DNA of 64,000 bases, from the NCBI RefSeq assembly GCF_030463535.1, contig NC_132879.1, positions 44,101,970 through 44,165,969 of the forward strand, in the 5' to 3' direction. This DNA is from Salminus brasiliensis. Its lineage: Eukaryota; Chordata; Actinopteri; Characiformes; Bryconidae. The notes below the pieces were generated by a model that saw nothing but the letters and a program-made list of their open reading frames with translations, was not told the origin of the DNA and did not search any database. Below are positions 1 through 13,489 of the stretch, piece after piece (position 1 is the stretch's first letter; each line of letters opens with the position of its first letter). The position numbers and the translations under genes are program-made.

Positions 1-608
1 AACTGCAGAATGGACTGGACAAAATGATCTGCACCCTCAACTTATTATCTGGTAGCACTCAGATAATAGTTTCTTACACTTGTCTATTGGATTTTTCTTC
101 TTCAGGTCTCTCACATTTGAAAAGTGGCTTCTCCAAACCAGTATCTCTACATGTGTTCTTTAGGATTTAGATCTGGATACACTGGTGGCTACTTCAGTCC
201 TTCAGACTTCAGACATTCAGACCGGTGCTGTAAAGAGTATGCTTTGGGTCACAGTGCTGCTGAAAGACCCATGATCTCTAATGGAGTCCCAGCTTTCTGA
301 CACTGGGTCCCACACTGCACTTCAAAATGCTTAGGTAGTCTTCAAGCTTCAGATTTGTGGTAAACAAGAGGTTTGCCTATGAAAATGTAGCCTTGTTGTT
401 AGCAGTCTTACCATGTGATGGGGGTGTCCTCTGTTCCACAACATAGCTCGGCTGACAAAGGTGAAGTAACAGGAAGGTGCCTGTTGAACACAAAGTAGTT
501 TAAATTTAGTAATGTTAAAGTTAAGAGTCATGTCAACATACATTGCAAAAGACTAGGAAAAAATTTATGGTTTTTGAAAACATATTAAATACAAATGTAC
601 ATGCTCCT

Positions 609-890
609 GACTAGTGCAGCCATTCAAGTATCATCAGGAGATCACCAGTTCAACCCTTGGTGATGCCACAGCTGTGCATGGCCAGGAGTCCAAGAGAGCA
701 TGATTGGCATTGCTCTCTCTGAGTGACAAGGATGATCCTCCCTCTCCCCCATCAATCAGAAAGATGGTAGCCATTGTAGACGTCTATGAGGTGATATAAC
801 AAGCCTGGCAATTAGTGTTCTCTAGCCGCATTAGCAGCCGTTTGAAACATGTGATGGTTGGCATGTAACTTGCAGAAAGCCTAAGCTAGC
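609..890 (+). repeat. Degenerate tRNA-derived SINE-like copy
   Basis: The left part has a box-B-like 'gttcaaccc' stretch, followed by a body with 'aagagagcatgattggc', 'gctctctctg' and a long CT/AG-mixed tail. The same order of words recurs at 22008-22195 and 52704-52870. The order matches a SINE family I recall as widespread in fish. The RNA polymerase III boxes are decayed, so activity is unlikely. The family name cannot be fixed without a repeat-library search. Confidence 0.5.
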
Positions 891-1009
891 CCTCTCCCTT
901 CCAGCACTGGTAGCATATTGTCGCTGTGAAGCAAAAACCTTGTATCTTCATTTTTGCCATTTTTCACTTTAAGTCTGGACTAAATAAATGCTCCAAATTA
1001 TAATATGTG

Positions 1010-1215
1010 TTCTCTGGAATGATGGTACTTCATCTTCTGGGATGATTTGGGCATGAGGTGGGGTGGTGATTATTCAACATCCTAACCTCACTAACGCAGT
1101 CAGTCAGTCAGTCAGTCAGTCAGCAAGATTTTAATTTTATTTTAATACCCTTGATTTCAGAAGAAACAATGAATGGGAAGGTGTCCCAACCCTTTTGTCC
1201 ATATAGTGTATTCTT
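1010..1215 (-). repeat. Dispersed fish repeat, copy 1
   Basis: This stretch shares ordered words with four other places in the window (4948-5190, 11387-11640, 27038-27525, 42555-42810). The words are a 'ggacaaaagt..gggacacc' end, a 'cctcactaacgc' core and 'ttctggaatgatgg'. It is in the reverse orientation relative to copies 2, 3 and 5. A CAGT microsatellite has expanded inside it. It is probably a non-autonomous DNA transposon, but the class is uncertain. Confidence 0.55.
1097..1123. repeat. (CAGT)n microsatellite
   Basis: About 6.7 perfect units of CAGT lie inside a dispersed-repeat copy. Confidence 0.9.
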
Positions 1216-4155
1216 GTGTCCATTTGTTAATGTTTAATGATATTTTGGACCATGTAGAAAATAACTTTATGGGTTTTGCCAAAGTAATGGTAGGGATCAT
1301 TGTAACAGACACATGCCCATCTAAGGTCATCTGTTTGCCACCAAAACAGCTTCTTCAATGAGAAATATGAAGTTGCCTTGTGATATCATGCACAAAAAGT
1401 TAGCATCAAATCCTTAAACTCCTGTCAGTTCTGAGATGGATCTAATGAAGATCTGACAAGGATCCAGCACATTCCACTAGTAAACAGTCTACACCTAAAG
1501 GCCATCCAAGGGATGTAAAGGAAAACAGGACTTAGCATTCCAGACATCCTTTTTCCACTGCTACAAGGATCACTTTAGACGCTTGTGCACTTTTGAGGGT
1601 GGAACGGGGTTAGCATGGACAGTCTGACTGTTTGTTTTCCCTCCTCAATTGGAAAATAAGAGTAAGACACTTGAATTACAAAAGAAGGCCCCCAAACTTT
1701 TGACTAGCTGTGTGCACACATACAAACACACACACTTAAACAGAGCAATGCATCATAAGTCTCCTTCTCAGTGCATCAATTACCCCTCTGTCTGTCTGTG
1801 TGCCCTGAGTTGAATCTCAATAGTGGACACTGTCCACCTCACTTGCCAGGCCGCCCAGTTCATCATAGTCCCATCAGTTCTCTCTGACCCTCTCAGCATA
1901 CACCATGGACCTCTGGAGGACTCCTGAATACTTTTTGTCTTCTCTCTTTTTCTCTTCTTTCCCCTTTCACTCTCTCTTTTTCACGTATCTGACCTGCGGC
2001 CCCCTGGCGTGAGCACAGGATCATCCATCACTGGCAACATTTGTCTATCACACTCTCTCTCTCTGCTTCTCTCTCGGTGTCTCTCTGTCTCTTACTCACA
2101 AGCATGCACTCTCTCTATCCTCATCCTTTCCTCTTCATATGGAGCTCATCTGTCTCTCTGACGGATGCCATAGGCTCAGAGTCAGTTTCAGCCCTATGAG
2201 CCATTATTGCTGCTTTCAATAATGATAGATAGAAGAACAGAGGCCATAAAGGCAACAGAGGGAATCCAGAGGGTTTGTGCTGAGGGACTGTGGGGAGCCT
2301 ACTTAAGAACATCCACTGGCTCTGGGATGAAGGTCCTGCCATGAGTCTGTCGTTCACTAAATACACTGGGCTGCCAGTTTATTTGGAACAGCTACCTTGT
2401 ACTTAAACTCACTGACCATTTTATCAGGTACCTTTACAATTCTGGGTGTCAACAATGTGTCTCAGCTAAACAGCTTTACCATAAATATACTGAGGTAAAC
2501 TTGCTTCGGATTCATAAGCTGATCTCACAGACTCTGGTCTGTGTTTCCCTCTCGGACTGAAGTGATCTTCGGTATGGATGAATTGTCGCTTTAGAATCAA
2601 TGGTTGTCTTCTTTCTTCAGCAACTCAGAACACACAAACATGTTGCTTATCTCAGCCATATTATACACATGATATGGCTCTGCTCTAACCACTGCCATAG
2701 CTAACTGTGTACTTCTAGATGAAGGCAGTTGATTTTAGTTTGACAGGAATGGCTTGTGAGTCTTACCAGTGTTTGGAATAAATAAATGATTTTTGTAAGC
2801 AAGTGGTGTATTATCTATTAGTCAGAGATGTATAGTAATGAAGTAGAACTACTTCACTACTGTACATAAGTATTAAAATGCTGTATCTGTACAGTACTGG
2901 AGTATTATTTTTTCTCTACACTTTTGCTTACCTACATATTTTATATTTACTTCGTTAAATTTTTGATGTGCTGCATTGTTACTCACTACAATGATAAAAC
3001 AGGTACAAATCATTTCAAACCCACATTATCACTGCCAGAGCAGCAGATGCCACTGTCACCGGGTTCGATTAAACCTCCTCAACACTGAGCAGAACAAGCG
3101 ATCATGCCGCGAGCGCAAATGCTGCCATTCTTCCTTTCACTCTGCTGCTGCAGTGAGGACACTAACGCTAGAGCTTTGTTAGTTTATTTCCAGATGGAAG
3201 AAGAACCACCAGAAGAAACACTTCATCTTCACTACCTTCCAATACTTGTATGTGGCCTAATGCCCTGAGATCTTTTAGCTGTAGTTTAGTTTACAGAGAG
3301 TTAAGCTCAGGGTTGTAAGGCGCTTTTGTCACTTGTTGTTACATATGAAACACTTGTATGTGGCAGGTTGCTTTCAATTCTGTTTAGACTTTCTTTTGGG
3401 CGAGTTTGTTTAGAGAGTTAATTGAAGACTCTGTCTTCTACATTTCTGTCTTTGTAATACAGCCAAAGGAATTCTGACAGTCCTTAAGTCTAAGCATTCA
3501 AAATAATCCAAGCAATGTATAATAACTACAGTGATTTTTACTTTTACTTTCTCTACCTAGGTAGTAAACTTTTTTTTAATATTATTTTAAAAATTGCTAG
3601 CAAGGTCAGGGTTCCCTCTATTGGAAGCATTCTAATCAATCAATAAAGTAAAAGAACAATAAAAATATTTGCAAAATAATAATAATGCTAATAATAATAA
3701 TAATAATAGTAGTAGGAATGTCTGGTGCCTCTGGTAGGTAGGCCTCCACCTTGTTCATGATTTCTTTAACAAGAATATTTTTTTAAATAATAGGCCTATA
3801 GGTTTTTTGTTAATTTGGATTTAGACACAAGTGACAAAACCAAGGTTCGATTAAAGTGTAGAAAAGCTATTCAATTAACTGTTTAGGAATTACAGCAATT
3901 TTAATATTAGTAATTTTGAATACTTGAATGCAAATCACTGGTATTGATCTGACCGTACATATGAAATGTCATTTTAACACTGATTCAACAATCAAATGTG
4001 TGCTGGGGTGTGTTTAAATTAGTATGATGGTAGCTTAGCAGTAGTTTTTGATCTCAAAAACTACTGGACATAATGCCTGCCTAGGACATAATGCCTTTCC
4101 CCCCTCATCACCAAAAAAAAAGGGAAATTCAATATGTTCCTCTAGTGTCTCTCTA

Positions 4156-4179
4156 TGTGTGTGTGTGTGTGTGTGTGTG
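4156..4179. repeat. (TG)n microsatellite
   Basis: A 24-base alternating TG run follows a short CT stretch. Confidence 0.9.
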
Positions 4180-4240
4180 GTAATGATTTGTCAGTCACAG
4201 GCACTTTGTGCTGGATGTCATTTTTTCTCTGCTCTCTTCC

Positions 4241-4500
4241 TTTGCTGATTAGCACACGGCTTCACAAAATGAGTGCAGACAATGTTCTTAACTAAAGCTT
4301 CTCACTGAAAAAAAGCGTCCTGCAATTTCTGCCCCCCTAATTATGCTCTTTACCTGAATGGTCACTGGTTGGTGGACAATGATCAATTTTCAGCGCTGAA
4401 TCGCAGGCACTTGGGGCACAATAATCTGCTCCCTAATTACACCCTGAATGTGAAATCAAGTGCATTCGGACACCCAGCACGGAAACCTGACCAGAGAGAT
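4241..4500. promoter_or_regulatory. Candidate conserved non-coding element
   Basis: This block is free of simple repeats and recognisable transposon words. It contains homeodomain-type TAATTA/CTAATTA words (about 4338 and 4435) spaced through balanced sequence, with no open frame of note. Its texture differs from the AT-rich, repeat-rich DNA on both sides and is typical of developmental enhancers. This is inference from composition only; conservation was not tested. Confidence 0.25.
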
Positions 4501-4947
4501 TTAGAGGAGAGGAAGGCTGAGGCTTGCAGGATATAAGGCAGAGAGGAAAGTTTAGTGAGGAAGGTCAGAAAGATAGAAAGTGACTGTCGGTAAGTGTGTG
4601 GTTACGTTAGGATTAGTTAGCCTTAGAGTTAGCCTTAGCAAACTGGCAACCTCCAAAATGGCAACTTTACAAGGGGAGTCTTCTAAACCTGCGAATGATT
4701 TCAAATCGTTTGAAATGTGTCTATCGGCCCATTCATGAATTTGTCATACAATATAAAAACAAAAAACTGCCATATGAAAGTGAAATGCAGATGCAGGGCT
4801 TTTGCGTGACAGTGGCCATTTACTGGTGAAAGGTCCCTACACGTACACGTCACTAGTGTTAGCCCTGATCTCTTTCAGTAAATACATCTTCCATATTATC
4901 TTTTTTTTTTGTAGATTTAGTGCCAAAAAGTACTTTTACTCTGAGAT

Positions 4948-5190
4948 ACACTCTATGGACAAAAGTTTAGGGACACCTTGTCATTCATGGTTTCTTTTGA
5001 AATCAAGGATTTATCCTGCAAGGGCATTAGTGAGGTCAGGATGTTGGATGATCACCACCCCACCACCCCACTGCAACTCATCCCAAAAGTATTGGCTGGA
5101 GCACCATCATTCCAGAGAACACTGCACCACATTGCACCACAGCTCAAAGCTGAAAACATTGTTTCGCAGAGTTTACACTCCAGCTTAATG
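4948..5190 (+). repeat. Dispersed fish repeat, copy 2
   Basis: The copy begins with 'acactctatggacaaaag' and carries the 'ggacacctt' end, a 'gtgaggtcaggatgttgg' core and 'catcccaaaagtattgg'. These words occur in the same order in the other copies. The open frames that cover it are by-products of the repeat. Confidence 0.65.
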
Positions 5191-6407
5191 TAATCAACAT
5201 TTTTAATCAAAATTTCAGGAAGAAAAGGTGGATTTTTGCCACATCTGCTTTGCTTAGTTACCAGTGCATAAATGGTGTACATAAACAACAGACTCATTAT
5301 GGAACAATGCTTAAACTTCTAAATTTCAACTTGGAGTGAACAGCTACATGGTCCAAACTCCCATTTGCATGGACATATACAGCTTTTTATAAAGAAACAT
5401 ACAGGTATACACAGAAAGAAATACGCAGGTTTGGGTTGTATGGTGTTTTGTACAGCCCCAAGCTTATGACAAGTATGAGACATTGCCTGGACCAATATGG
5501 CGGGGACGTTGACACATGATCCAGTGGTCCTCTAGGTCTACATGTCAACATATGGTTGCATGGATAGCTACAACATTACTTACAGTCAGCAGCATTAGTC
5601 TTTAGTCTTATTAGCCTTGCTACCAGATTTTGCGCTTAACTTTCCAAAATATTTCAATATATACAGTTTTTCATTCTTTTCTTCTTTCATTTAATATTAT
5701 TTATTTACAATAATAAATATGTGTTAAATGTGTTGCTAAGTTAAACTGATTCTTCCTGAGTGTTTGTTCGGCCAAGACATGGCGAAAAAAGCAATATTCA
5801 CTCATCACACATTGGACAAAGTGAACAACGGCACACGTTAAGCCTTTACTGACAGCTAGGGTTTCTTCAAAATACCATTCAGACCCACAGGTTGCTTTTA
5901 ATTATTGGTCAGCCAGCTCAGGTGAGCGGCTGTTGTGATTAGACATCATATTCATGCCGTAACCCAATACCCTGCCCCAGAGCATGTGGGATAAGGCCTC
6001 ATTCCACCTTGAGCGCTCGAGCGAATGATCCCAAATAAGTCACCATGCGCCTCCCTGCCATGTTTTCTGATGTCCTGATCATTGACTCCCGTAATGAGAT
6101 TGGACAGGCATGATTGGTGCATCCCCATGGTCCGATACACAAAATGAGATTAGGCTGACTCCAGGCAGATGGGCTTTCCACTGCCAGAGCCTCTCAAGGC
6201 CGCACCGATGTCCCTGCTCCTCAGGCTGTTTTCCTGTCAGACCACTGTTTACTGTCTGCACCGTGTGGGCTGCATGGGCCAGAGAGGAAATGCACAGCCG
6301 CCTGCTATAGGGACGCAGGAAACACGAGAGTGGCTTATCAATGTGGAGTAGGTGGAAGAGGGATCAAATTACCTAACAGGAATAAAACGAGCAAAAGTGG
6401 TTGCTGC

Positions 6408-6440
<33 letters not shown>

Positions 6441-6475
6441 GCTCTCTCTCGCTCTCTCTCTCTGTCTCTCTCACT
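6408..6475. repeat. (TC)n microsatellite
   Basis: About 68 bases of nearly pure TC with a few GC interruptions. Confidence 0.9.
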
Positions 6476-9400
6476 CACTGGGCCATCTGTTTGTGTCTTG
6501 GAGATACTCCTGAGCCCTGTATGTTTTAATAATTCACTTCCACCTAATTGCTCCCCCCTGTATGAGCCCTGCGCACATTAATAGACATTTAATCAGTGTT
6601 TAATCAACAACTTAATCAGCGTTGGACAAAGCGAACTCAGGATCAGTACATCTGTGTAATGAGAAAGATAGACAGAGAGACAGAGCATATGATTACTGGT
6701 GAAAACCTACTATGAACATATCTTAGGGTTCACTTAAGGTCAATTGATGCAGAACTCAACCTTAAAACATCATGTGGTCTATCTCCATATCCCTCCGACC
6801 ATCTGATCCAACTGACAATTTCTGCAAAAACTTTTCACCCTTTTCACTGCATGGCCTTCCATTCACACTTTGAGCTTTTAAAGGTGAATCTCCAGGGCTG
6901 AGATTTTCAAGAATGTTTTCAGTGTTTTCTTGGTTGGACAAATCACAGCTTTTTTTCCAAACCTTTTCCGAATTGAACACACCATTTGAACATAGTGAGA
7001 AGATCTTGTTAGAAAATGTGCCTCAGCTTTGTATTTAGGTCTGTTTGAGACATTATGCTTCCTTCTTGAGCAATATGACATTAAACAGCTAGAAACCCGA
7101 ATACCTATGTTTTTAAACATCCAGATACATGTGGATGGCACTTTAATTTGTATCTCAAGTTTATGCTGCCTTGCCCTAATAATGATCTTCTTACCACCTT
7201 TTCTTATAGATTGTCACTATTATCTGCACACCAAATGTTTGCTGTACCTCGACTGATTTAACTCACCTGCTAAGCATCAAGCTGTTTTTTGAAATTGCTA
7301 AAATGTACAGCCCCGGGGAACATTAGGATCTTGCTGCACTGTTACAAAAGGTGCCAATAATAAGCACTCATTTCTACATAATCTCTCTTTTGCAGGGTCA
7401 GGCATGCTTTACCCCAATACTAACTTGTTGGTTAGCCAGAAAGAATTCCTGAAAAATTCCACACAACTTGTGTGTACATATATCATTTAAATGGAAAGAA
7501 AAAATAGGAATAATATACTGTATGCCTTAAAGGGCCAATATTGTACACTTTATTTAATGACACATCCAGTCCACGAATATTCCCATATTATGGAATCCAT
7601 GATTTTACGCACCAAAGATTCCTTAATCAAATTTTAACTTCCATTTCCCACTACAAACCAAAAAGACTAAAATATGTAAATAACCTCCATTCTGACTTCT
7701 GACTTCTTTTTTTAAAAACAAGATTGAATTGTCAGAATGTAAGCTTTGTCTGCCGTCAAGTACATAAACCACTATGTGAGCTAGCTTAGTGCTAAGGTAA
7801 CATTGAGAAATGTCATGGTAGAATAAATAAGGGCTATTTGTAGGTTTCTACATGAATAGGCTCAATAACAATTGCTGTAAACAATGATAAACAATTAAAC
7901 CTTAACAATGTTTATATACTACAGCAAGAAAAAGAAAAAAAAGAACAGCTTGATTTCCATGAAGCAATCCCTTTAAAACAGCATTATGCGATAATTGATG
8001 TTTCTTGCTCTTGGGCTCTCCCTCTAGTCCGGAAGTGGAATTTGTGCTTTGAGCCAATCCAAAGTACATGCTTTACACATGCAATTCTGTATATGCTGAG
8101 ACATACAGAACCGTAATTGAAAAGCACATGGACTGTTGCGGTAGATTAATATTACTGGATTTTACACTAATATGATTAATGTGCAGTGTCACACAGGTCC
8201 GTTGAATATTTTCCTGCCCGCTTCAAAAAAGATACAAAAGTGCATTTATCAGCATGCCGATCCAAGAATTGGAAGATCACAATGATTTTTAAGCTTGTAT
8301 TTTGAGGGAAACATGCTGCATAATGTTGCCTTAAGGGATATCTCAACAATAATATGGAGGAAAAGGGGTGTAGTGGGTTGCAATTTTTTTTTGTCATTTT
8401 CTGCACTGGGAAAGATGGTATACCCTTGCACTGTCAGCTCTGGCTACTGATAAACTTGATATGAGAATCTCTGTTCTGTTTTACTTGTAATATATAGTAC
8501 TTGTACTATAAATGTACTAGTTGGCTTACTATAGGAGGATGGATTTCCATTTTGATCGATCATCGATCCTCTCATTATGTTTCCTTCTGCTTTGTTGTTA
8601 GTGGTCTGGACACAGATTTCTGTAAAGATGCTATACAAATAAAATTGAACTTAACGGAACCAAACCTGAAACCCATTTGGTTTCCTTCTGGTGATGGCTC
8701 AGACTGACACCTGGGCATTTAATCCTTTTAAGGCTACAGTACTTGAGCTAGTGTCAGTGCAAACATTATTAACCCATCGATCACCAAATGAACTTAGAAA
8801 GAAGTAGCCTCTGACAAACCACATTACGCAGACATCTAAGACAAGAGTATTACCAGGCCAGGACACAGGCGGGACACACCCTGACAACGTCCCCACACGA
8901 ACCTGACAACACACAACATCAATCACCACACAATGGGATGGAGAGCAGATGAGGAAATCCTTTGCCCCAAAAACAATGAGGTCCCTAAACTGCAACCCCA
9001 TTAAGAAGCCACAATGGAGGCAGGCCATGCTCCCCAGCATGGAAGGGGATGAGGATAAAACGCACTCACAAAAAAACCCACAACAGTAGCCCACCGTCGC
9101 TCTCTGGGTCAGCCGCCATGAGCGCTGAATGTGGGCACCCAAGCAATCGGCTCTAATGGGGTCCGCCCTGGCTTGCTTTGGTGGGCCGATTGTGCATGTG
9201 TGTGTTTGTGTGTTGAGTCAGAGGGTCAGGGGGGCTTCATAGACTCTGTGACCCCGAAGAGAGAGAGGAGAATCAGAAGGGGACCCCTGCAGCCAGGACA
9301 GAGCTCTCTTTTCTGCCCTAATCTGGAGGCATCAGAGATCAATATGGCTGGGACTAGCTGAGACAATAGAGAGAACAGAGTTAGCAGGCTGTCGGAGTTC

Positions 9401-11386
9401 TGGAGGCTCGCTGGGGGGGCCATAAAGCCAGGGCCTGCCCTGCCAGCCCGGTGCGCAGCCACTGACCTCTGGCAACACTGGCACCCCAGTAACTAACCTG
9501 CTTATCATTCATTAGCATCAGAGACCTGGGCAGATGCTCAGATCTGAAGCCCGCTGCCCCTCTTTCTCTTTCTCGCTCTACATGTGGTGGACATAAGAGT
9601 GCTTTTTCATTTCTTAAGCAGAGATCAGAGTCACCTTGGCTGTGGTCAGAGCCAGCGTGTGGGTCCTTGAGGGCTGTTTTAGTGATTTTCCTGCTCTAAT
9701 CCACCAAGCAAACCTATCTGCCAAATTACTAACTGATAAGATGAATGGGGTTTGCTTGAGCAGATCATCAAACTTAGCCCTGGATCAGCATTGGTAACCC
9801 TAATGTAGAGAAAACATGCAGCCTAAGCTAAGTGACTAAGTACAGAGCTAGCAGCTCTGACTCACCTCTCTAACAATTGTTAACTCTAATAGTGTCTGTG
9901 AACATGACAGATTTGTCTATGTTATCAAGCTAAAAGACTCACTGTGTTCTCCTGAGACCAGGCTTGTGAGCTGGTCGGCCAGGTGCTGTTGTGGATGTGT
10001 CTCCCAGAGCGACGGACATGGTGAAAGGGACGAAAGTAGCTCTGTGGTCCACTTCGAGACCGGTGCTGTCGAGAGAAGAGCCGTCCGTTGCTTTCCTCTC
10101 TGAACCACATGGGCAGGCCTTTGGTTCTCCTAACTCCTAACGCAAGTACTGAATATGGACGCTTCAAGTGTATTTTTGTTTCTGTTTTCCTCTGATCTTC
10201 TCGTTGTGATCCGTCCTTTTTTTCCCTGTGAACTCCCTGTGATTTTACACTGTGTGTGTCACAGCTTAGGACTGGAGCCTGAAGAATGAAGTGGGGAGTT
10301 TGCATGTGGGCATTAACATTGTTAATTATTATCAGTGTTCGCAGGTGGGTGGAAAAAATGGTCACACATGCATGAACACACACACACACACACACTCGGA
10401 CACAGGCACACCAAGAAATACACTAAATGGTCAGATTGAAATCTTTCCACAAAACACAGAAACACATATGCACTCCAAAAGAGCCACCCCATAACAGCTT
10501 GACCAGGCCAGAACCCTGCCTAAATACTGTACATGGAGCCAATCTCTATTCACGCACACACACACACACACACACACAGGCGCCTAAGCAGAGGACACTA
10601 GCAGGACAAAGGGCTTTTCAGTGGCCGTGCAGATCGAGTGGACATGGATCAGGTTCTGTCCTGCTCCATACAGAAATCTGCTCAGCTTAATTATATTACT
10701 GAGGATTTACAGAGGCGCTCTGAGGAAACAATGCACCCTATCAATTCCACAAATCAGAGCTAATTAATGGGAATGTGTGTGTGTGTGTGCGTGGAGGGAC
10801 TGCAGTTTATCAGCAATTTCAATCACATCTCATTAGCCTGAGAGTGCCATGAGGTTTATATCTGTTTTCCCAGAGAAAAACTTTTAAAAATGACTACAGT
10901 ATATTATAGTTACTGTATCAAACTCTAACTCTATTAAAAAGTAAAAACATGGCTTCAAAAATATATACTAAAATGAAAGTAAGTTAAAGAATCTACACTG
11001 AAACTCAGAAATAAAAGCCTACATATTCAATTATTATTATGTAGGTTTATAAGGTTTTCTATTGAAAAGAAAGCATTGTCCAGACCTAAATTCATGTCAG
11101 GCCTAAATGTTTAAACAGATAAAAGTCATGGCACATGTTCATGTTCCTGAGCTTACATATGTATGTATAGTATAAGGTAATGTGCATATATTCAGTATTT
11201 CTATTTTGTAAAAATCTGCGTTTTTGTACTACTGCGAGGAACTATGCAAGTTTTTCACTCACCTTTACACCTGTGAAATGTGATGTGACAAAAAACATAA
11301 TTTGATTTAAACGCAGAACATGAGCTGACTTTCTCTCTATGTGACCCAGACTTTCACTTACATGTTCATGTTCATCTAATAAATCT

Positions 11387-11640
11387 GCAGGGACACCTGC
11401 TCACTCACTGTTTCTTCTGAAATTAAGGATATTAAACAGTCTTTTGTTTTTTGTTGGAGTAACTGTACCTACTGTCCAGGGAAGGCCTTCTACTAGATTT
11501 TAGGACATTGTTGTAACAATTCGATTGACTCAGTGACAAGAGTCTCTCACAAACGCTCATCCCAAAAGTATTGATTAGAGGACCACAATTCTAGAGAACA
11601 CCGTTCCACTGCTCCCCAGCTCAATGCCGAAGGGGCTTTA
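11387..11640 (+). repeat. Dispersed fish repeat, copy 3
   Basis: Shares 'gggacacctgctcactcactg', 'tcttctgaaat', 'catcccaaaagtattg' and 'ctagagaacacc..ccactgctcc' with copies 2, 4 and 5. It is heavily diverged with internal insertions. Confidence 0.55.
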
Positions 11641-12036
11641 TACATCTCTAGCCCACATCTACCAATCGGTTTATGCTCCAGATAGTCTTATTGTATTGAC
11701 AATACTTGTTTACAAGGACTAGACAAGCTATGCCAGCAATGGGCGCAACCTAAAGTAACCAGACACATTTAGAAGCGGTGTCCACAAACAATTGCACATG
11801 TAGTGCATTTTGCAGCTGGAATAGCAGCTGGTTTCCAGCAATAACAGAAAACAAAGTAGCCTCGGCTGGCAGTTTTTGATTATGAGCTTCTCAGTGGACA
11901 TCAGAAAAATCCTATAACAACACATTGCTCTATTGCTCCTCATCTTCCTCAGCAGAGCAGGCCACTAGTATGATGTAGTATTGACACTACTGGTCTTCTG
12001 TTGTAAGAAGCTTTAATTGACATAGTCATATTTAAT

Positions 12037-12610
12037 GCAAATTTGATTGATTCGGTTTAATGTTTTATATATGTGGCAATGCAACTGTTTGGCATAATAA
12101 AAATAGGAAAACAATAGGAAAATAGTGTGGCACAGAACAGGCACAACTGCTGCATTCCCAAAGACAAATCAGGATAGTTGTAGTATTCATACTGAATATG
12201 AATTTGATTTATTTGATTGAATGTCATTTATATATGCAGGAATTCAACTGATTCTTGCAAATAGGAACAAAGAGGGGAAAAATGGGGATAATGTGGTGCA
12301 GAATAAGCACAACAGGTCCTGAATGATATTTATACATGTGGGAATTAAACTGTTAGGCAGCTTCATATTACATATTCATAATGAATCTTAATTAGATTTA
12401 TTTTTTATTTAATGTTTTTTTTACATGTGGAAATTCAACTGTTGAATAGGAACAGTTCAATAGGAATAGATGAATGGTAACAAATCAGGAAAATGTAGTG
12501 CAGAATAAGCGCTACAGATTATTTCCCAAAGGACAAAGCAGCATAGTTGTGGGCAGCTTGGTTTTACACATTTATTGATAATAAATTTGATTTATTTGTT
12601 AAGTGTAAGA
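12037..12610 (+). repeat. Degenerate long-unit tandem repeat
   Basis: At least three diverged units of roughly 165-195 bp. Each runs through a 'tttgatttatt..ttgaatgt' word, an 'atatgtgg.aattcaactgtt' word, 'aatagga', 'ggaaaat.gtg..cagaataagc' and 'cccaaagacaaa'. Unit starts are near 12045, 12208, 12393 and 12589. The origin is unknown; it could be a decayed satellite or a nested transposon piece. Confidence 0.6.
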
Positions 12611-12858
12611 GAGAAATAAGAAAAATGTAAACATTTCCGTCCATTGAAAGTTTAAATGAATATGTAAGGAGTAAAAATCTTGTCTTAGAAATAAAATGGA
12701 GGATATAATTTCAGTAATGCGCTAGTAAAGTACACTGTAAAGTACAGAAACACAATAGCACAGCACATCATTTTTCACCCCTGCTGTTTTCCTCTCTCTT
12801 CTTTGCTGCATTCAAACCCAGGAGTGAAACATTAACTTTTAACTAGCTCCATAGAGAC

Positions 12859-12859
<1 letters not shown>

Positions 12860-12916
<57 letters not shown>
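12860..12916. repeat. (GA)n microsatellite
   Basis: 57 bases of uninterrupted GA, a long perfect dinucleotide run and probably polymorphic. Confidence 0.95.
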
Positions 12917-12919
<3 letters not shown>

Positions 12920-13489
12920 TCCCAGAATGTACACAGAGACACACTCCCTCAGTCATTATTACACACAGTTGCTGAAACTCTATCAACAATAGAATTTTCT
13001 TTCCTTTTCCTAAGCCATTTCTCTCAGAGCGGGGTACTAAATGACCATTGCTAAGTCCATCTCCCTTCTATCACTCACTACAGGGAGCTTTGCAGTGCAC
13101 CCTGGGTAATCCAGATGTCACAAAGCCAGTTGCTAAGACACAGTCAGGAAAATGCATTGTGGGGGAAAAAGCTTCATTCAGCAGTTTGCTGGCTGTGTCC
13201 TGACTCAAGGCACAGTTTGCGTATAGTAAAACGCTGAAGCCAAACTCTATCACAAAACTCCTCTGCATCAAATAATTACTTTATTTATCCTTTGTTAGAC
13301 AGATCTGACCCCTCAGGGCACGTGCTTGTAAGACACTGAAACATTCGCTCACATTAAGCCTAAAGCTCGTGTCCTAGTAGAAAAGAATCTTCCCAAATCT
13401 TCCGCTATGTATTGTAAGCTCAGAGCTCACTTAGACAAAAGCCGGTGACCTCGAACAGAGTTCTGCCCAGCAGGAGAGCTGGACCCCCA

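Larger units (their letters stand above)
1..4240. other. Gene-less stretch with repeats
   Basis: No exon-like open frame with splice signals and recognisable protein content was found. The stretch holds a SINE-like copy (609-890), a dispersed-repeat copy (1010-1215), a CAGT microsatellite (1097-1123), a pyrimidine-rich block near 1940-2120, a fragment around 2822-2960 resembling a common fish repeat (repeated 'agta' and 'actt' words), an AAT-rich tract near 3680-3715 and a TG run (4156-4179). Short open frames here look random or repeat-derived. Confidence 0.6.
4501..9100. other. Gene-less stretch
   Basis: No gene was recognised. The stretch holds dispersed-repeat copy 2 (4948-5190), a long TC microsatellite (6408-6475) and a balanced-composition block at about 5930-6330 that may be regulatory. 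The rest is ordinary AT-rich sequence. Open frames in it are short, overlap on both strands and lack plausible splice or protein features. Confidence 0.6.
9101..13480. other. Gene-less stretch, mixed composition
   Basis: 9130-9560 is GC-balanced and repeat-free and may be a regulatory block. CA/TG runs lie at about 10378-10396, 10554-10579 and 10775-10791. The rest is AT-rich with dispersed-repeat copy 3, a degenerate tandem repeat (12037-12610) and a GA microsatellite. No exon can be supported. The longest open frame on the minus strand (8699-9142) has biased, cysteine-rich content with no recognisable domain. Confidence 0.55.

Noticed and set aside
8699..9142. 147-codon minus-strand open frame
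   Set aside because: The Cys/Val-rich content has no domain, splice signals are absent, and the opposite strand has the composition of non-coding DNA.
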